Below, one piece after another: positions 6,750-7,917 of a DNA stretch of 7,917 bases (the stretch's first letter is position 1; each line of letters starts with the position of its first letter). Source of the stretch: a bacterium (GTDB taxonomy: Bacteria > Eremiobacterota > Eremiobacteria > Baltobacterales > Baltobacteraceae); contig JAJYHP010000073.1 in NCBI GenBank assembly GCA_021784715.1, positions 1-7,917 of the forward strand, written 5' to 3'. Below the pieces are notes generated by a model that was not told the DNA's origin, did not search any database, and was given only the letters and a program-made list of their open reading frames with translations. Position numbers and translations under genes: made by a program.

Positions 6750-7586
6750 TTACTCCTTTGAATAGGTTATCCGCACCGGGAGCCGCCGGGCGGCTTCGAC
6801 GCGGCGGGCACCGAGAAGCGCGAGCATCTCGCCGACGGTCACAAAACGATACCCCGCGCGCCGAAACGCCGGCACGATTTTCTCCAGCGCCTTGACGGTA
6901 GTACGCTTTCCGCTGTGGAGCAAGAGTATCTCGGGCTCGGTTGCGTGGGCGGCCACGTGGGCTTCGATCTCTCGCGCGCTAAGCTCGCGCCAATCTCCCG
7001 GATCGTCGCTCCAAAAAATCGTCTTCATTCCAAGCGACTGCGCGACGCGCAGCGTCGCAGCGGTATAACGGCCGTGCGGGGGCCGGAAAAGCGCGGCTGC
7101 GGAACGATCGCCGGTAATACGCAAAAGCGTATTCCGGCCCTCGACGAGCTCGCGACGGACCTGTGCCGGCGTCTCGCGATCGAGATCGGGATGCGTCTGC
7201 GTGTGATCGCCGATCTCGTTGCCGTCTACGGCGATGCGCCGCGCGATCTGCGGCCACCACCCCGCATCGCGACCGATGAGGAAGAACGTCGCACGTATGT
7301 GGAGGCGATGGAGTTCGTCGAGCAACATCGGCGTATAGATCGGGTACGGTCCGTCATCAAAGGTTAGCGCGATCAAACGCTCGCCGCTACTGCGCGGCGC
7401 CGGTTGGAGTTTTTCGACGACGCGCGCGACGCGCACCAGCGGGCCCTTCCCGATCGCTCGGTGGAGCGATGTCGTCGGTTCGATGAGGGTCGGGTGCGGC
7501 TTCGAGACGCGCAAAAACCACCGAACGCCTTCGATGCCGAGGAGAACTGCGAGCATCGCCAAGGCGATGCGAACGTATTGCCGCAC
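6750..7586 (-). CDS. Membrane-anchored polysaccharide deacetylase (NodB homology domain, CE4 family)
   Basis: Predicted 278-residue metal-dependent deacetylase that removes acetyl groups from N-acetylated sugars such as peptidoglycan or an exopolysaccharide. Residues 5-25 form one hydrophobic segment after a basic N-terminus, so the protein is probably anchored in the membrane with the enzyme outside. All five CE4 motifs are visible. Motif 1 is TFDDGP (75-80; D77 likely catalytic base, D78 metal ligand). Motif 2 is HTQTH (H128 and H132, metal ligands). Motif 3 is RPPHG (168-172). Motif 4 is DDPGDW (194-199). Motif 5 is LLLHSG (221-226, H224), where the more usual LLHD has Ser after His, as in some PdaA-like members. 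I chose GTG at 7586 because it directly precedes the basic and hydrophobic anchor; the Shine-Dalgarno there is weak (AAAGAA). The last sense codons, AAG GAG, double as the ribosome-binding site of the next gene. The exact substrate cannot be read from the sequence. Confidence 0.93.
   Translation of the reverse strand: MRQYVRIALAMLAVLLGIEGVRWFLRVSKPHPTLIEPTTSLHRAIGKGPLVRVARVVEKLQPAPRSSGERLIALTFDDGPYPIYTPMLLDELHRLHIRATFFLIGRDAGWWPQIARRIAVDGNEIGDHTQTHPDLDRETPAQVRRELVEGRNTLLRITGDRSAAALFRPPHGRYTAATLRVAQSLGMKTIFWSDDPGDWRELSAREIEAHVAAHATEPEILLLHSGKRTTVKALEKIVPAFRRAGYRFVTVGEMLALLGARRVEAARRLPVRITYSKE
6753..6758 (-). promoter_or_regulatory. Ribosome-binding site of the small membrane gene
   Basis: AAGGAG on the minus strand, nine bases before GTG 6743. 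These six bases are also the last two sense codons (Lys-Glu) of the deacetylase, directly before its TAA. This supports the non-ATG start and suggests that ribosomes finishing the deacetylase reinitiate here. Confidence 0.75.
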
Positions 7587-7595
7587 GACGGTTCT

Positions 7596-7917
7596 TTACG
7601 GCGTCGGGGAGGCGCCGGGGCTCGGCAACGCGTGTACGGCAAGCCCGTCGTCGCGGCCGATCACGACGGTGACGTCGCTGGTCGTCCCTGCCGCGGGCGA
7701 CTCGACGACCAGTGCGTTCTCCATCGCTTTGGGGAGACCCGAGGCCACCTTGTCTCCGGCGAACGCGATGGCCGAGTGTGCGCGCACGACACTGTTATCG
7801 TGATACGACGCGCTATTCCCGACCTTCCCGATTCGATAGCCCTCGGATTTCAAAATGCGCGCGAGATCTGCTGCAGCTCCGTCGATTCCGCTTCCGTTTT
7901 CGACGTCGACGCGAATC
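7596..7917 (-). CDS. LytR_C-domain protein, C-terminal part (5' end outside window)
   Basis: Partial gene entering from the right edge. The frame stays open from the edge to a TAA at 7598-7596 and gives about 106 residues. The start of the visible part reads IRVDVENGSGIDGAAADLAR, followed by ILKSEGYRIGKVGNS and, near the end, DVTVVIGRD. This is the pattern of the LytR_C domain: a beta strand, an NGSG turn, a helix, a GY/GF strand, and a closing strand with hydrophobic residues before G. The domain is usually found at the C-terminus of LytR-CpsA-Psr (LCP) enzymes, which attach glycopolymers to peptidoglycan, or as a small stand-alone envelope protein. The LCP catalytic domain, if present, lies outside the window, so I cannot tell which form this is. 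The protein ends in a short Pro/Ser tail (PSPGASPTP). The next gene starts nine bases after the stop, in the same frame. Confidence 0.82.
   Translation of the reverse strand, partial: IRVDVENGSGIDGAAADLARILKSEGYRIGKVGNSASYHDNSVVRAHSAIAFAGDKVASGLPKAMENALVVESPAAGTTSDVTVVIGRDDGLAVHALPSPGASPTP

Overview
The window is one uninterrupted, co-oriented run of genes on the minus strand, read from the right edge to the left. In transcription order it holds: the 3' end of a LytR_C-domain gene (cut by the right edge), a membrane-anchored NodB-type polysaccharide deacetylase, a 73-codon single-pass membrane protein, a lipoprotein with an NHL-like beta-propeller, a four-GAF soluble sensor histidine kinase, and secA. 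Gaps between genes are 9, 6, -16, 12 and 6 bases. No space is left for a conventional internal promoter or terminator, so a single polycistronic unit is the simplest reading. Only the 114 bases left of the secA stop are non-genic.

Organism: the DNA is GC-rich (about 60% by eye) with strong G/C third positions and many CGATCG palindromes. The LytR_C domain is typical of cell-wall (LCP) proteins in Terrabacteria-type lineages such as Actinobacteriota, Firmicutes, Cyanobacteria and Chloroflexota. The propeller repeat (a GNVAP segment followed by a GNIYVAD segment, with a Pro/Thr/Ser-rich linker) resembles secreted proteins I associate with Eremiobacterota/Vulcanimicrobiota (WPS-2). That placement is a guess from style, not proof; a SecA tree would settle it.

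How the genes fit together: the upstream half is about the cell envelope (a LytR_C protein, peptidoglycan or polysaccharide deacetylation, a small membrane protein, an exported lipoprotein). The downstream half has a cytoplasmic multi-GAF kinase with no response regulator in view, and the essential preprotein translocase ATPase SecA. If the genes really are co-transcribed, envelope modification, a signal input and export capacity share one transcript. This is inference from spacing only.

The parts most worth a second look are: the propeller whose low-complexity linker replaces one loop of one blade; the small membrane ORF, whose codons carry the next gene's Shine-Dalgarno and a set of three mutually complementary 8-mers; the single in-frame stop between the LytR_C protein and the deacetylase; the kinase-secA coupling; and the CGATCG excess. 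I found no mobile element, CRISPR array, tRNA, rRNA or clear new defence system.
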